NCBI GenBank assembly: GCA_030490835.1
Contig: CM059972.1
Location: forward strand, 15,229,764 to 15,293,763
Reading direction: 5' to 3'
Source of the DNA: Annona cherimola
Taxonomy: Eukaryota > Streptophyta > Magnoliopsida > Magnoliales > Annonaceae
Length of the DNA: 64,000 bases
Shown here in pieces: positions 23,480 through 36,170 of the stretch. Every line of letters begins with the position of its first letter. Within the stretch, counting starts at the first letter, position 1. The translations under genes were made by a program, and so were the position numbers. A model generated the notes under the pieces. The model searched no databases and was not told the DNA's origin. It saw nothing but the letters and a program-made list of their open reading frames with translations.

Positions 23480-23800
23480 CTTAACTTCCTGCATGATCTT
23501 CTGGCTCTGGACAGGAACCGGAGGTTCTCCCATTAAAACTGCTTGACCCATAAATGCCATGAATGATAGCTTCTTGGAGACGTACTGCTACTCTGCGAGT
23601 GGTGCCTAGCAAAGTTGTTATTTCTTTCTTTGCCATCCTGACCAGTCCACTAGTCAATGACATGTTCAGCAAACACTCCTTTGTGAAGCAGCAGACTTCT
23701 CTCTCCTCTTCGATTTGAAGTCTATCCAAGGGCCAGCAAGGCTGTGATCAATGTTGGCGAGAGAAGTCTCAATTGAAGGTTCACTCAGCACTTCCATACC
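23480..23800 (-). other. Coding-like patch of unknown identity
   Basis: All three minus-strand frames hold short open segments here, for example MEVLSEPSIETSLANIDHS followed by WIDFKSKRREKSAAS in one frame and a frame of about 80 codons in another. The pattern fits a frameshifted gene remnant, but I recognise no family and no clear splice signals. It lies about 240 bp past the 3' end of the glutaredoxin gene. Confidence 0.25.
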
Positions 23801-23854
23801 TTCCATACATTTTACCAGTATTCATGCTAACAAACTTTCCATAGGCTCCAAATA

Positions 23855-23859
<5 letters not shown>

Positions 23860-23889
<30 letters not shown>
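23860..23889. repeat. (GA)15 microsatellite
   Basis: Uninterrupted GA repeat of about 30 bp between the glutaredoxin gene and the patch at 23480-23800. Confidence 0.9.
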
Positions 23890-23891
<2 letters not shown>

Positions 23892-24037
23892 CAAAAAATG
23901 GTTCGACGATCATGTCCAATTTAACAGAAAACTCAATAAAGGTCAATAAATTCATCTCGGTCGCATTCCTTTCCTTTACAAGAGAAGACAGAAAATGAAG
24001 GCATAAGGGCAAAGATCATTGTGCACTACCAAAAATA

Positions 24038-26266
24038 CTACTTAAACAACTTGGCAAGTTCACCCTTCTCGTCCATGGAGGATAGAATGTCACAGCCACC
24101 AAGCAATTCCCCCTTCACAAACACCTGTGGAAATGTTGGCCAGTTGCTATATTTCTTCAGTGTTTCCCGCAGCCCGTTGTTGTTCTCCTCATCAAGTACA
24201 TTCACACTCTCAAAATCCACTCCATTCCTCTCTAATATACCCACCACTCTCTGTGAAAAACCACATTGAGGCGCACTTCTCGAACCCTTAATGAAGGCAA
24301 CCACCCTATTCTCCTTCACTAGGCGATCAATCAGCTCCTCCAATGGAACTGTTAGTTGGACATGCCGGCCAGGTGTCAAACGAAGGTCTGGTTTTTTCTG
24401 TGGCTTCTTAACCCAGGTAGTGTTTCCAGTTTCATTCCCAGGTGGGACTTTCCCAGTGTTGCTTATGTGCTCTTCCATCCATGATTTCCAACCACTGGTT
24501 AAGGCTGTCCGATCTGTATCACCAATCACACCAACCTACAAGAAGGAAGGGTCAAGCACGTTGCTACTCCATTATCCATCTAAAGGTAAAAAAACGACAG
24601 CACGGCCTCTGTGAATCAAGGCTTTCTATATATGAGCACGGCCATTAAGAGAAACTTAGTTGGTTAGAAGAAAATGAATGGCCCATACAGAAAAACACAA
24701 GTGGCTTAGGAAATTCCAATCATCGGATAAATACCCAGCAAGAAGATGATTAGCTCAGAATACAGCAATTGTCAGGATTAAGGCAATGAAACCATTACCC
24801 CGTGATCCACCCATATGGCTCCACAACCCAATGAAAGCCAAAATTCATCAAGTATTCTGCCTGGCTGCACCAAGCCTTTCTCATGAGCATGTCTTGCTAC
24901 CATTAGTGAGATAGTCTTGTTTATCCCACTACAAATTGAACAGGTTTGGACCGATGCAAAGGGACAGCAAAATCAGAAAAAATCCAAAGTAGTCACCACT
25001 GGTTGTAAAGCATGGACGCATTGACGCACTCATAGAACTTGGTCCAGGCAGATTCATCACCCCAGTAGTTAGAATTCACACCACAACAAACCATAATTGA
25101 TGTTGGAATAATGTGAAGACAATGAAACCATTACGGGGTGGGCACTTCCCACCAATGAAACGAAACCAAAAGACATCAACACATTCCCACCAACGATGGA
25201 CTCGACAGTTATAGTCATCTGAAAATTCTGAATTCCCGGCAACAGAAAACATTCATCTATTTGAATATGACTAACATGCGCTTGTCAACAATCCCCTCGT
25301 GTAACACCCATTCCAAGGACAGACATCAGATGGGCAGGATCACCCAACAGCTGAAAATCTCTGGTGCAACATACAAAGATAGAAACCTGAAACACAGGAG
25401 GTGTCGGCCTTGTGCCTAATCTGCCAAGGCTTAGGCAGCGATCAGAACCAAGATTCAACCCCACAATCCCAGAGGGAACATAGTCTTAGAATTTTAGTTA
25501 AAGGAAGCATTTATAGTCTTCGAATTTTAGTTAAGGAAAGCATTTAGACCAATAGCCGAAATACATCAGTATTCCATCTTCACACAACCACTCTCGATGG
25601 GGTAATGCATAAACCGAAGGCAATAATTAAGACAATTACTCTTTGGGACCCCGCGTTCAACAATTCAAAAATTAAAGAGTGCAAATCATCTGCTTAGCTC
25701 TGCGTCCCAACAGCTATAAATTCATCCACGGATCTCCCAAAAATCAGTCATGATTCCACACAGACAACAAGCATGGCGAAGAACCGATTTGAAAGTCCAG
25801 TCGATTATGAAAAAAATGACAAATCAAATACCTTCACAGAGCGGCATAGCTCCGGGACAGATTTCTGGTGCACAACAACGCTCGCTGCAACATTTCTCGA
25901 TATACCGATGAACTGGAGAGCATCGTCCTTGTCGTAGACGGCATAGATGCCCGATTCCGACGGGAACTTCCCCGCCAGCTCCTGGGCTGTTGTTTCCGGC
26001 GGGATGACAACGGGGTCGGTTTCTGAGAGCTTACGGAGAGACGAAACGATGACAACCGACGAACGTAATCTTCTCGAACGGGGCGTTCTGGGGAGGAAGA
26101 CGGGAGAAGATATAGAGAGGCTCGAACCGGAAGAGATAGAAAAAAGAGGCGGGAGGACGTCTAGACGAGAGGAAGGACGAGGCAGCGGAGAAAAGGAAAG
26201 GGTTTTGCTCTGGTTTGTAGGATGCGGAAGCACAGCTAGGATGCTGCTCATTGTTGCCTGTGCCAT
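24038..26266 (-). CDS. GRXS16: Chloroplast monothiol glutaredoxin, GRXS16 type (two exons)
   Basis: Exon 1 is 26266-25832 and exon 2 is 24535-24038; the 1.3-kb intron has GTGAAG/GTATTT and TTGTAG/GTTGG borders in phase 0. The product has 310 residues against about 290 in Arabidopsis. Residues 1-75 are Ser/Arg-rich and look like a chloroplast transit peptide. Residues 86-145 form the GIY-YIG-like domain peculiar to GRXS16 (GIYAVYD at 106-112, FIG at 119-121). Residues 205-310 are the glutaredoxin domain: [16 protein letters not shown] with the CGFS active site at 236-239, WPTFPQVF with the cis-Pro, and GGCD, which binds glutathione. CGFS glutaredoxins hold and deliver [2Fe-2S] clusters in the stroma, and GRXS16 also has oxidoreductase and DNA-nicking activities. 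The ATG at 26266 was chosen because upstream codons lack an ATG. The gene appears intact. Confidence 0.95.
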
Positions 26267-26597
26267 GGCCGCTGGACGCAGACCTTGGAAGAAGGACGGA
26301 AACGGATGCAGCTCGGCTGGGGAACAACTGCTGGGTTTAAGTCTCACGAAACTGTGGGCCACAAACTCTCTAAGGCCTAGCCCAACCAGCACTTGTAGGC
26401 TCTGCTCTCCCGCTTCCGTATTAACGCCCGTTCGGTCGTCATTCTAATATATATATATTTTTTTTTATTGAAAGATGAGCACTTATCCCGCCCACCTCTG
26501 AGAGAGAGAAGGATCAGAGGTGGAAGTGGTAGGACTATCGACGAATAGCAATGCTAAAAAATTGTCTGTACAAAGTTTTTCCTGTCGTCATTCTAAT

Positions 26598-26867
26598 TAA
26601 GTGTACGTTTATTTACAACAAAACTTTTCACTCTAATGATAAAAAAAAAAAAAACTTTTCAATCTTTATGATTACTTTATTCTTAATACTTATTATACAA
26701 CTATCTTACTTTTCGATTATTTTTATACAACTACCTATGTAATTAATTTATATATTTTAATTTTATTCTCGTTACTCTTTGTCGTAACCTATGTTATATA
26801 GCATCATTTTCTCTCATTTTAAAAATTTTTCATCCAAAAGTTTTATCATTTCCCAAACACATCTTAA
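26598..26867. mobile_element. Tourist-like MITE, decayed
   Basis: It runs from AAGTGTACGTTTATTTAC to CCCAAACACATCTT and keeps the interior blocks TTATACAACTATCTTACTTTT and TATACAACTACCTATG of the family. It lies about 330 bp upstream of the glutaredoxin start codon. Confidence 0.6.
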
Positions 26868-27009
26868 AATTTTTCACAACACAATGCTTAATAGTCCTCT
26901 CTCATCTAATCTTTCAATCTTATCTCATCCTCCATTATCCTAAGCAAGCCCTAACCTTCCTTGTAATTAATTACATAATCTGGTATTTATGTGGGTTTAC
27001 ATGCAATAG

Positions 27010-28060
27010 TTGTATCTATAAGTCCCATGACTTATAAAAAAAACTTAGCTAATCAAATGTGAATCAACTACAAGTTTAGCCACAATATAATTCAATACCA
27101 AAAGTCTAATGCAATTTTAGTGGTTTGGTGCTCCACTCTCCGAGCACACAAGGCATGAGTTTCATTAATTAACTTATCAACATAAGTTACAGTGGCACGG
27201 TTAAAGCAATTGTCTTCTGGATTTAGAATCTAGCTCCAGGTGGCTAGCGAAGTAATCTATGTCTTTGATTTACTTTCTCTTGGTTTGATCACTATTAATG
27301 CCAAGGTGATACAAAAACAAATTCAAAAAGAAACAAAACAAACTAATTTAATACATCTGCATGAACAACTCGATTTGGACAAAATCTTCAAGAGAAAGCA
27401 CAGAAGCATGGAGCAACTCCTCTTTGATCTCAAAACTCTTCTCCCAAGTTGCTCTTCAAAAAGATGATTTTTGCCTTGGCCTTAAACTCCCTTTTATAGC
27501 CATGAGTTCGTCCTTGAAAAGGTAGCTTGATGATAGGAAAGGATACCATAACACTTCACCCTAGTTGTCATATCCGTTTTGCTAACTAGCATGAAATGGT
27601 CGACCTTTTTCATAAAAATTGTTGACCTTTTGAAAATCTCTTATGTTTTGATTCTGAAATCGTTGACCAATTTGGAGACAGAAAATTCATTTCAAATTAT
27701 CAGTCGGCCTTTTCCTTCACGAACAAATAACCTTTCAAAACATCAGATGTTTTGATCCGAGTCAGTCAACTGATTTGGAAACAGAAAGTTCACTTCGAAT
27801 TATCAATTGACCTTTTTTCCTGCAAACATATGATGTTTCCCCAGTTTCATTGAAAATGAATTTTGCTCCAAAAATTTCAAGATAAACATGACTTATTCAT
27901 TTCCTTTTTCAAGTTAGACACCAAAAATCCACAGATTATCAACCCATACAATTACAACCAACGAATCACAACCCAAATATATAAGTCCTTATCTAAACAC
28001 AACTCAACCATAAGCAAGCACAACTCAAACACAACTCAAATATGATCAATCAAAGATAAA
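27010..28060. mobile_element. Probable solo LTR of a copia-type element (copy B)
   Basis: It shares with 3195-4070 the order of GTGGTTTGGT, AAGTTACAGTGG, CTTCTGGATT, GCTCCAGGTGG, an AAGCAcrGAGC-like block and a TTTTATAG box, but is strongly diverged. It has the same orientation and no internal gag-pol is nearby. Both borders are approximate. The right part (about 27600-27850) contains GTTGACCTTTT repeats. Confidence 0.45.
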
Positions 28061-28599
28061 ATTTTATTCACTCTTAGATCATTTCAATTAAGACAAGATC
28101 AATTCAAATCAAGATCAAGCACAAAACTGTACCATCATCAAAACTAAGTATTCTAAGAATATGTATGTGCACATTTATCTAATGTAAGGTAAGGAGTCTA
28201 AGGTTTGAAATTCAGAAGAGATATTTTTCTCGTTTACACCTCTTTTAGAATTATCTTTTATCAATTGCTTGGTCCGTAAGTGACATGATAAAAAAAAATC
28301 TCTCCTTATCTTATCACAATTCTATTACACTATTTTGGACAAGTACTAAGTTTCATCATAATTAATTACTGAATATGGTCTTTAAGTGATAATTCAAAAG
28401 TTCACATGCATTAGTGTATGCGGACATTTATCATGTAGAACAACTTCGTTGCTTAAGCACAACATTGATTCTTAATGATAAGTGCTACGATTTTCTTATA
28501 TAATTTAACATTTTAACTACCTAACTACAATCTTTATTTCTATTTCTGAATGGCGATGATATTTCATTAAATAACCACTACTTATAGCCAAATGATATT

Positions 28600-28930
28600 T
28601 TTAGACCGGTCCAAAAATATATTTTTTATTTTTATTGAAATTTTTTATAAATATATTAATCTAGTTGTATTTAAGTTATAAATCAAATTTTACAATTTTT
28701 GGATATGTGTAGATATTTATTTTAAATTTTTAAAAACAAGGGTGCTTAAGTCATTTTAAATGACTTAAGCACCCCAGTTTTTAAAAATCTAAAATAAATA
28801 ACTATATATCCAAAATTGGTAAAATTTGATTTATAAATTAAATATAACTAAATTAACATTTTTATAAACAATTCTTTTAAAAAATATGTTTTTGGACTAG
28901 TATGAATTGACCGGATTTTAGACGGGTCTG
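28600..28930. mobile_element. Fold-back MITE
   Basis: A near-perfect palindrome is centred at about 28760 (GGTGCTTAAGTCATTTTAAATGACTTAAGCACC, 28741-28775, forming a hairpin tip). The arms carry TTAATCTAGTTGTATTTAAG and TTTTACAATTTTTGGATATG with their complements. The outer ends read GACCGGTCCAAAAA on the left and TTTTTGGACTAGTAT on the right. Confidence 0.7.
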
Positions 28931-29511
28931 ACAAAATCACACCTCGTACTTACATAACACAATGGTCAGTGAGGCGGTGGAAAAAAGTACACCAACATTC
29001 ATTAATTAATGAAGTCATCTTTATGTAAGGTTGCAAAGATACAGGTAGTGGGGAATCTCACCAAGTACATTATTAATTTTACAATATTTTTCTATTATTA
29101 TTTCTAGGAGGATCCTCTCAAGCATTTTTATATGATTTAACATTTTAACTAATAATTTTATTTTATTATTATTTTTGTATTTCAATTATTTTTTCATATC
29201 TTTTATATAATAAATTTGTCTATTTTATCTTTATTTTTTTATTTTTAATATTACCAATATAGTATCACATTACCCTATTACTTTTTAAATAATTTTACAT
29301 TTACATTTTTACTTTTACATTTTCCTAAACACAAACGTGCTTTTTTTTTATGATTTTTGCATCCAACAAATTATTTTATTTTTACTCTCTATATCTAAGA
29401 ATTCATAGAAAACATAATTTTTATTTAAGGTAAGAAAGTATATGACAGCAATGGGAATAAGAAAATTATTAAATAAGATAATAAATGATGATAATTTTAA
29501 TTATTATATGA

Positions 29512-29612
29512 GGGGCAGTGGCGTGGTTGGCTAGTGGATCGATCTCATCTCAATTCTCGAAAGAGTGCGCCTGAAGTCGAGAGTTCGTCTCTCTCTCACC
29601 CTAATATGTTTT
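29512..29612 (+). mobile_element. Short SINE-like or tRNA-derived sequence
   Basis: TGGTTGGCTAGTGG resembles a polymerase III A box and GAGTTCGTCTC, about 45 bp later, a B box. A T run follows at about 29608. The stretch is too short and irregular for a tRNA. No target duplication was defined. Confidence 0.35.
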
Positions 29613-29715
29613 TAGCCGTTTCATTTCCCAATCAGTTCATTAATTAGCATAGTTCCCTTCAACCATACCTTTTCTGTTGCATTTTCCAATCACTCGGGTA
29701 ATTTATACGTAGAAA

Positions 29716-30115
29716 TGTTCATGTTAGTCTAAGTAAATGTTTTACTTAGTTAACTTTAAAAAATTCATTTAAAATATTTTTTGCTTTTTTCATACACTTA
29801 TTTATCTAAACGCATTTAACATATAAACAATGTTTTACTATTTTTGAACATGTGTATATTTTTTAAGATTTTTTAACATATATATGTATACATGTGTTTA
29901 AAATATTCTTATATTTAAAAATCTCAAATATATATATATACGCATATCCAAAAATGACAAAACTTGATGTAAATACTTGGTTTATATGTTAAAAAAAAAA
30001 TATTAACAAGTTCATGAGGCAAAAGCAAAAAAAATATATTTTAAATGAGTTTTTTAAGGTAGACTAAACAACACATTTACTTAGCTTGGACTGACAGGAC
30101 TTGACTCAATGCATC
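29716..30115. mobile_element. Fold-back MITE, CTTAGCT-ended type
   Basis: The left arm has GTTTTACTTAGTTAACTTT and TTTATCTAAACGCATTTAAC; the right arm has the complements and ends near TTTACTTAGCTTGGACTGAC. It is the sister of the copies at 34795-35486 and 40190-40572. Confidence 0.65.
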
Positions 30116-31415
30116 TAACATTTTAATTTTAAAACACAAAATGCAATATATATATATATATATGCTCATTATGTTTTGGACTTGATGATAATGATGGGGG
30201 ACAGAGCTTTGGACTGCACAACAAATAAAATTTCAATTATCAATGATAGACACCTACTAAATTAAATCTAAGCCTACCTTGGATTTATTTACCTTGGATA
30301 TTTTATTCAGATTATGATATTATATAATGAGTACTTATTTAATCAAGTAATAATCTCATGTATTTTGTATTTTTAATTTTTCTTCGCTTTTATGTGAATC
30401 CTAGTGCACCCAATTCATATATTAAATTTTAGCAATTTAAAATTCTTATGTATTTACAAAATTTTAAAAATAAAAAAATGTTCACTTATCTCACACTAGC
30501 TTCACATGAGAAATGGTATAATTTTTCATTTATAAAATTTTGCAACAAAATATATACAAGAATCAAAAGTGATAAATTTGATATTTTAATTAGCATTTGA
30601 TCTTTTTAGATTGGTCTTCAATTCAAAAACATATATTTTTATTTTTTTGAAATTTTTTTTTATAAATATATTAATATAATTATATTTAATTTATAAATCA
30701 CCGGATTTCAGAACGGTCCGAAAGAATGACTGCTCTTTTAACTAAATCAGTTGGGCTCGCATGAAAGTAAAAAGAAAGCTAAAAAAATATACAATCTATA
30801 AGATTATTATTTAACTAACTAACAATACATTGTATAGGATAATCATTCACGGGACAAACAAAAGTAGAAGGGGTTGAAGTATGAAACTTATAATCAGAAA
30901 GGTATAACCACATCCACATGATGAATGTCCTTCCTGTCTGTCACCATTTTAAAACCATATATAGGCTAAGGCAGGCAAGGGATGGGCGCGGTGGAGAAGT
31001 GGTTGGCCAGATGCTAGACATTAGATACAATATCTCCCCGGCATTGGAAAAGGAACAATTGATTTTCTTTGGCAGGCTCTGACCATATGGAACTTAAATG
31101 CAGTGCATTGGGCACGTGGACGAGATGCCATCACGTACGTCCGTTGATCAATGTGTGTATAAATCCTGCCAATTGAATTGATTATTTTGAGTCTTTGACT
31201 AGAATTGAAGAAGGAGATGACAAATGATACAAGATTTTTAGAACGAATTTGTATCTCAAATGAAAATGTAATAATGTATATTGATAATGAGTAAAGGTGC
31301 ATTAAGAATAAGTAAACTTGTATTAAAATTTTAAAAAGTTGTATTGGAAGTTAAAAATTTATCTTAGAAATGATGATATAAATTCATATTTGGTTGGGCA
31401 AAAAATAAATATCAA
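30116..31415. other. Intergenic DNA
   Basis: AT-rich, with a (TA)n run at about 30146-30162 and a truncated fold-back fragment at about 30605-30735 (TTGATCTTTTTAGATTGGTC ... ACGGTCCGAAAG). A minus-strand frame at 31021-31302 has no known domain. Confidence 0.5.
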
Positions 31416-31419
31416 CTAA

Positions 31420-31672
31420 AATTTTTAATAAAAAAATGTTCACACTCTGTAACTATCTTATTTTTAATTATTTTTTATATTTTTATATACAAACTACCTT
31501 ACTTTTCAATTATTTACACACAACTACCTATATAACTAACTTAACTTTATTTTCTTTACATCTCACCCCTATCATATCATATATGCATATATTTTTATCA
31601 ATTTGACAACTTTTACTCCCAAAAACTTTTCATCAAAAAATTTTACCTTTTATCAAACACCTTCAATCCAAA
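31420..31672. mobile_element. Tourist-like MITE, decayed
   Basis: Interior blocks GTAACTATCTTATTTTTAAT, TACAAACTACCTTACTTTT and TATAACTAACTTAACTTT match the family. It ends near ATCAAACACC. Left border unclear. Confidence 0.5.
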
Positions 31673-32223
31673 AATACGGTATGATTTGAAATAAGCTAGC
31701 CTTCAATCCGCAATCAGCAGTGGTCTTTACTTGAAGTAGGCAATTAGCCATAACCAGGAAAAAAGCTATCAACCATAGATGCTGCTAATCTTTTTGGCCT
31801 TTTGCATTTTGTTGTGCCATCAAAATTAGTAAGGTTACACTTTTAATTAATGGCATGGATCAACTTTGCTTCAATCTCACCATGGCACCTACTTGGCCTA
31901 ATTACTCGAGGCTCTCTCAAATATTAAATCACCACAATATAGCCCGGTGGTCTCAAAGAAGCACAATATTAGTTTGAATTAGTGCTTTTGATTTTGAAAT
32001 TTCTGTCGTAAAGAGTTTTCCTCCATGGTGGGATATAATTGTAGTTATTTTTATATGGGAAGTGAATATATAATTTTCCGAACTTCAAGCAAAGTTAAGT
32101 CAAATGAGATTCAAATTCATTTGCGTTCCAAACATGCGATTTCTTATTATTTTTTTTATTTTTTGTATTTACTAAGTTTATTTTGTAATCTTAGCTCCAA
32201 AGGTTTAAATCTAACAAAGGCCT

Positions 32224-32640
32224 GATCATTTCACATTGGTCCGAAATGACCTATTCAGACCTGTTTAAAAGACATTTTTTTGTTTTTTCAAATTTTTTTA
32301 CAAAATTTTAATTTTAGTTACGTTTAATCTATAAACTGATTTTTACTAATTTTAGAGTTGTGTATATATCTATTTTGAATTTTTAAACAGAGGGATATTG
32401 TAATCATTTTAAATTGTTGAAATTTAACTAAAATACTGCTATATTTAAAATTTTAAAATAAATATATATACATCTCCAAAATTGATAAAAATTAATTTAT
32501 AGATTAAATATAACTAGATTAACCATTTTGCAAAAAAAAAATTTGAAAAAAAACATATAAAATATGTTTTGGATCGGTCTAAATTGAGAACATTTCGAAC
32601 CAGTATGAAATGATCATTTCATACTGGTTCGAAATGATCA
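32224..32640. mobile_element. Fold-back MITE, GATCATTT-ended type
   Basis: The left end reads GATCATTTCACATTGGTCCG. The right end is CATTTCGAACCAGTATGAAA followed by TGATC and a second inverted copy of the same terminal 25 bp, so the terminus itself is a small palindrome. The inner arms match the other fold-back elements (TTTAATCTATAAACTG, TTTACTAATTTTAGAG). Confidence 0.7.
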
Positions 32641-32794
32641 TTTTGCAATCTAACAACATTGCTAATAAAGTAATTACGAAAATATTACTTTAGAGAAAAT
32701 GGAAGATAATCTCCTCCTACCTGGGCTTAAAGCCTAATTTCCAACAACATAGATGGGACACTTTCTCTGAAAAAAAATGAAATTTCTTATTTTA

Positions 32795-33075
32795 GGGTGT
32801 GTTTGTTAATAATAAAAAGTTGTCAAGTTGAAACTTTTCAATCTAAAACTTTTCACTTTCCACAACTATCCTATTTTTTAATCATTTCTTCGTATTTTTC
32901 TATACAACTACCCTACTTTTCAATCATTTCTACACAACTACCAACACAACAAACCTATCTATTTCAACTTTATCCTATTTATTCTTCATCATCACCCCTA
33001 TCATATCACATCATTTGACAACTTTTCATCTCTACAACTTTTCATCAAAAGTTTTATCCATTCCCAAACACACCC
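32795..33075. mobile_element. Tourist-like MITE with TTA target duplication
   Basis: It starts GGGTGTGTTTGTTAAT, ends CATTCCCAAACACACCC and is flanked by TTA on both sides (32792-32794 and 33076-33078). These are the terminal sequence and 3-bp target typical of PIF/Harbinger-type Tourist elements. No coding capacity. It is the reference copy for this window. Confidence 0.85.
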
Positions 33076-33078
33076 TTA

Positions 33079-34790
33079 GTTGGATGACATTTGCAATAAT
33101 TATTATTTCGTCTTTGAAAACGTACCCTTATTCTTCCCGTATATTTGTTTGGTATGTCCCTTTTTTTTAAGATACGTCATAAACATTAATATTATCTGAT
33201 CTGGTGTACCAAAAAATAAATGATATGTACCTGCCATCCTATCAACCTTGCCCTCGTGAAACACATGCACATTGAGACAGATCAGGCCTCCACCCAAAGC
33301 ATATTATCTGGATGGGCTATTCTGACATGAAATTAAGGATGGTTCGGATGATGACTGTAATATCAATATAAAAAAGGATGGTTCGGATGCAAATATCATA
33401 AACGTTGCCTTGAATGAAAAATTTTCCATTGCAATTCTCGTTGCAATTGAACATAACAGCAATCAACTTTTATAATGAGCTAGATTTCGTTTGCAACTTG
33501 AAGATAAAACTATATTAGTAGAAATGAAACTCATAGTCAATTACAACAATCTCATCAATTGTAACAAAATTAATTTTCATTGCAAATTTTAATTGTCATT
33601 GTTAACTTTTGCTGTAGTAAAATTAGGATTTATTCTCCAAGACTCCAACTCTTATGATGGTTGCAATTAAATCAAGGATTCAATATAAGAATGTGGCGAG
33701 AGTACGTCGTGCATATGAGATAACATATATGCTCTGACTTTGGTTTCTTTTCGATTTGACGCATGCATATTGCATACACATGCAAAGGATGATAACGTAT
33801 AACGTTTTCTAGTGATTATTATCAAATTGTTTTGGTTCCTTGTCAAGATAGCACCCATCAACGTTTTCATTTTTCCAAAATCACTCATTAATTTGCTAAT
33901 TCCCATAAACCGTTTTTCCATACTAATACGCGTCTTTAGGTGATTTTAAAACGAATACGTAATTATTATATTTTGAAGACAAGCCATGATATGCGGCTGG
34001 CCATAGTTGGGCTCCAACTATTTAGAAAAATATATAAATATAGTAAAAATGGTAAAACTTGGATATATTTATAAAAAAATAATAAAAATAAATTTTTTGG
34101 CCGGATGGACTTGAAGCCCAACTACAGCCGATCGCAGGTGATCACTGCTCTATTTTGAAAGTGAAATATATGGCTTGAATAAGTTTTTAACATACGTATT
34201 TGAGAATAAAAGATAAATGCATTATATTTATACAATAATAATCTTATATAGAAGCAACAATAAGCTCTCATTTATACTACATGATCCCTAATGCTTGCAC
34301 TTCACGGGAGGGGGTTCCAATACACGTTATGCCTAGATTTAACTAAAAGATTATTTTTATTAAAGTCGTTCTATATATCACCATTAAAAAAAATCAAGCT
34401 ACATATAATGGTACATGCACCGAGAGGCATCGGCTTTTTGAAAAAAAGCAAGAGAGTGGAAAGTTTACATGCTGGCGTTGGCCAAGCAAAGCATTGAGGC
34501 TTTTCATCCAAAGGAATACCTTTCTGACCTCAACGGAAGTCGAATCTAATTTGGAGTCCGTTCGGTTCCCAAAGCAAGTCCAAAGCCATCAACTATCTAC
34601 ACTTCTGTTTTATTTTATTAATTCTTTTTTATGACTGATTTAATCATAACTCATCAATGTAACCTTTGATTGATTAGTTTAAAAGCCTGCAGTTAAAATA
34701 TTTTCCAAACTTTGAGGGGCATCTTAATTATTTAGAAGGTCAATAAAGTTAAAATAGATAAATGCCCATAATATTGAAACTATAATTTAT
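33079..34790. other. Intergenic DNA
   Basis: A duplicated AAGGATGGTTCGGATG occurs near 33336 and 33374. A partial fold-back fragment lies at about 33985-34140, with GGGCTCCAAC and GTTGGGCTT-like inverted ends. I see no gene. Confidence 0.45.
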
Positions 34791-34794
34791 GGAG

Positions 34795-35486
34795 TAGTGA
34801 TTTGGTTAGATCAGGCTTACAAAGTAGTGATTTGGTTAGCTCAGGCTAAACAAATATTCTGTTTAACCTATTTCAAAAAATTTATTTACAATAATTTTTT
34901 CGTTCTTTTAATATACTTGTTTATCTAAGTGTATTTAACATATAGACTAAATTTTACCCTTTTTATTATATTTATATTTTTTTTAGATTTTTAAACATCT
35001 ATGTGTATATTTGTACTTAAAATACTCTTATTTTTAAAAATTTTAAAAATATATATACATATATCCAAAAATGGTAAAATTTGATTTATATATTAAATAT
35101 ACCTAGATAAACAAGTGTATTAAGAAAAAAATTGTTGTAAATGAGTTTTTTTTTTATTGGAGTATATTTACAACATATCTCAACACATATCACATTCAAA
35201 GTTCTGAGACAATTCTAACAATATTTCCAAAGGGAGACCACCAGCTCCCAAATATCAAATGGGGAGACCACCAGCTCCCAACCGAACAAGGGGGACCACA
35301 CATGCCCCCACGGAAAGTTTTTGGTTCGAAATCCCATACGGGATTTGAACACGCGACGGGCAGAACGAAAGCTTTCGTTCAGCGCCCGTCGACCAAACGA
35401 GCACCGCTCGTTTGGCGTAAATGAGTTTTTTGAAGTAAACTAAGTGGAGTATTTACTTAGCTCGGGCTAACAGGATCATTCCTCTA
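34795..35486. mobile_element. Fold-back MITE interrupted by a SINE
   Basis: The left arm begins near GGTTAGCTCAGGCTAAAC, and the right arm ends ACTTAGCTCGGGCTAACAGGATC. The arms pair except for the SINE at 35152-35416 inserted in the right arm. Removing the SINE and one copy of its target duplication restores an element of about 410 bp, similar to 40190-40572. Confidence 0.7.
35152..35416 (-). mobile_element. SINE (tRNA-derived), reverse orientation
   Basis: It is flanked by a 15-bp target duplication GTAAATGAGTTTTTT (35137-35151 and 35417-35431). On the minus strand an A box TGGTCGACGGG (35395-35385) and a B box GTTCAAATCCC (35350-35340) lie in the head, and an A-rich tail lies at the low-coordinate end. 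A GGAGACCACCAGCTCCCA motif occurs twice in the body. These features fit a polymerase III retroposon moved by LINE machinery. Family unknown. Confidence 0.85.
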
Positions 35487-35969
35487 AGTTATGATGTGTA
35501 ATATTGTTATAATAGATAGGACATCTTAATTCTCTTATTTCTTATAAGAAATAAAAGATTATATTTTCTTTTCTCAGCCAAAGTACTATACATCTTCATC
35601 GAGAAGTGGAAAGGAAGCATTTCTGACAAGTCATGAAGCACGATTCTATTTTTTTTAGTTTTTATGAAATTATTAATCTATATGTATATTATTCATAAAC
35701 TAAATGTTATCATTTTTTTATTTGTATATATTTATATTCATCTTAATTGATATTAGAAGTAACCTTCGAGACATTCATATAAATTTTCAATGCAGATGTA
35801 TCATGCTCCATTTAATTAACTTAAGAGACATAACTCTCATAGCAATCAGCTCCCACACAGTAGAGGAATGAATATTTTTAAACTCCACATTGTTGAGGGA
35901 GACTGGAATACGGGACCCGTAGCAGACCAAACACTCTTACTGTTGTTCCGTGTCCAGTAGGCCCATCGC

Positions 35970-36170
35970 CTGCCAATAATATAATTTGAATTTTAAATAC
36001 AAGGGTATTGTGGTGATTTTCACCTTATTCAAATGACCATAATACTTATATATTTAAAATTAAATATACATATATTCAAAAATGATAAAACTTAGTTTAT
36101 AAGTAATATACACCTAATTTAACGATTTTATAAAAGAACATTTGCTTTTTAAAAAATATGTTTTATGATA
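35970..36170. mobile_element. Partial fold-back MITE
   Basis: It holds the hairpin tip and right arm of the fold-back set (AAATGACCATAATACTTATA, CAAAAATGATAAAACTTAGT), with the left arm truncated. Confidence 0.5.

Noticed and set aside
23860..23889. (GA)n run as a possible GAGA regulatory element
   Set aside because: It lies past the 3' end of the glutaredoxin gene with no promoter nearby; treated as a microsatellite.
25947..26447. 166-codon plus-strand frame
   Set aside because: It is antisense to the GRXS16 transit-peptide exon, is Arg/Gly-rich from GC composition, and shows no family.
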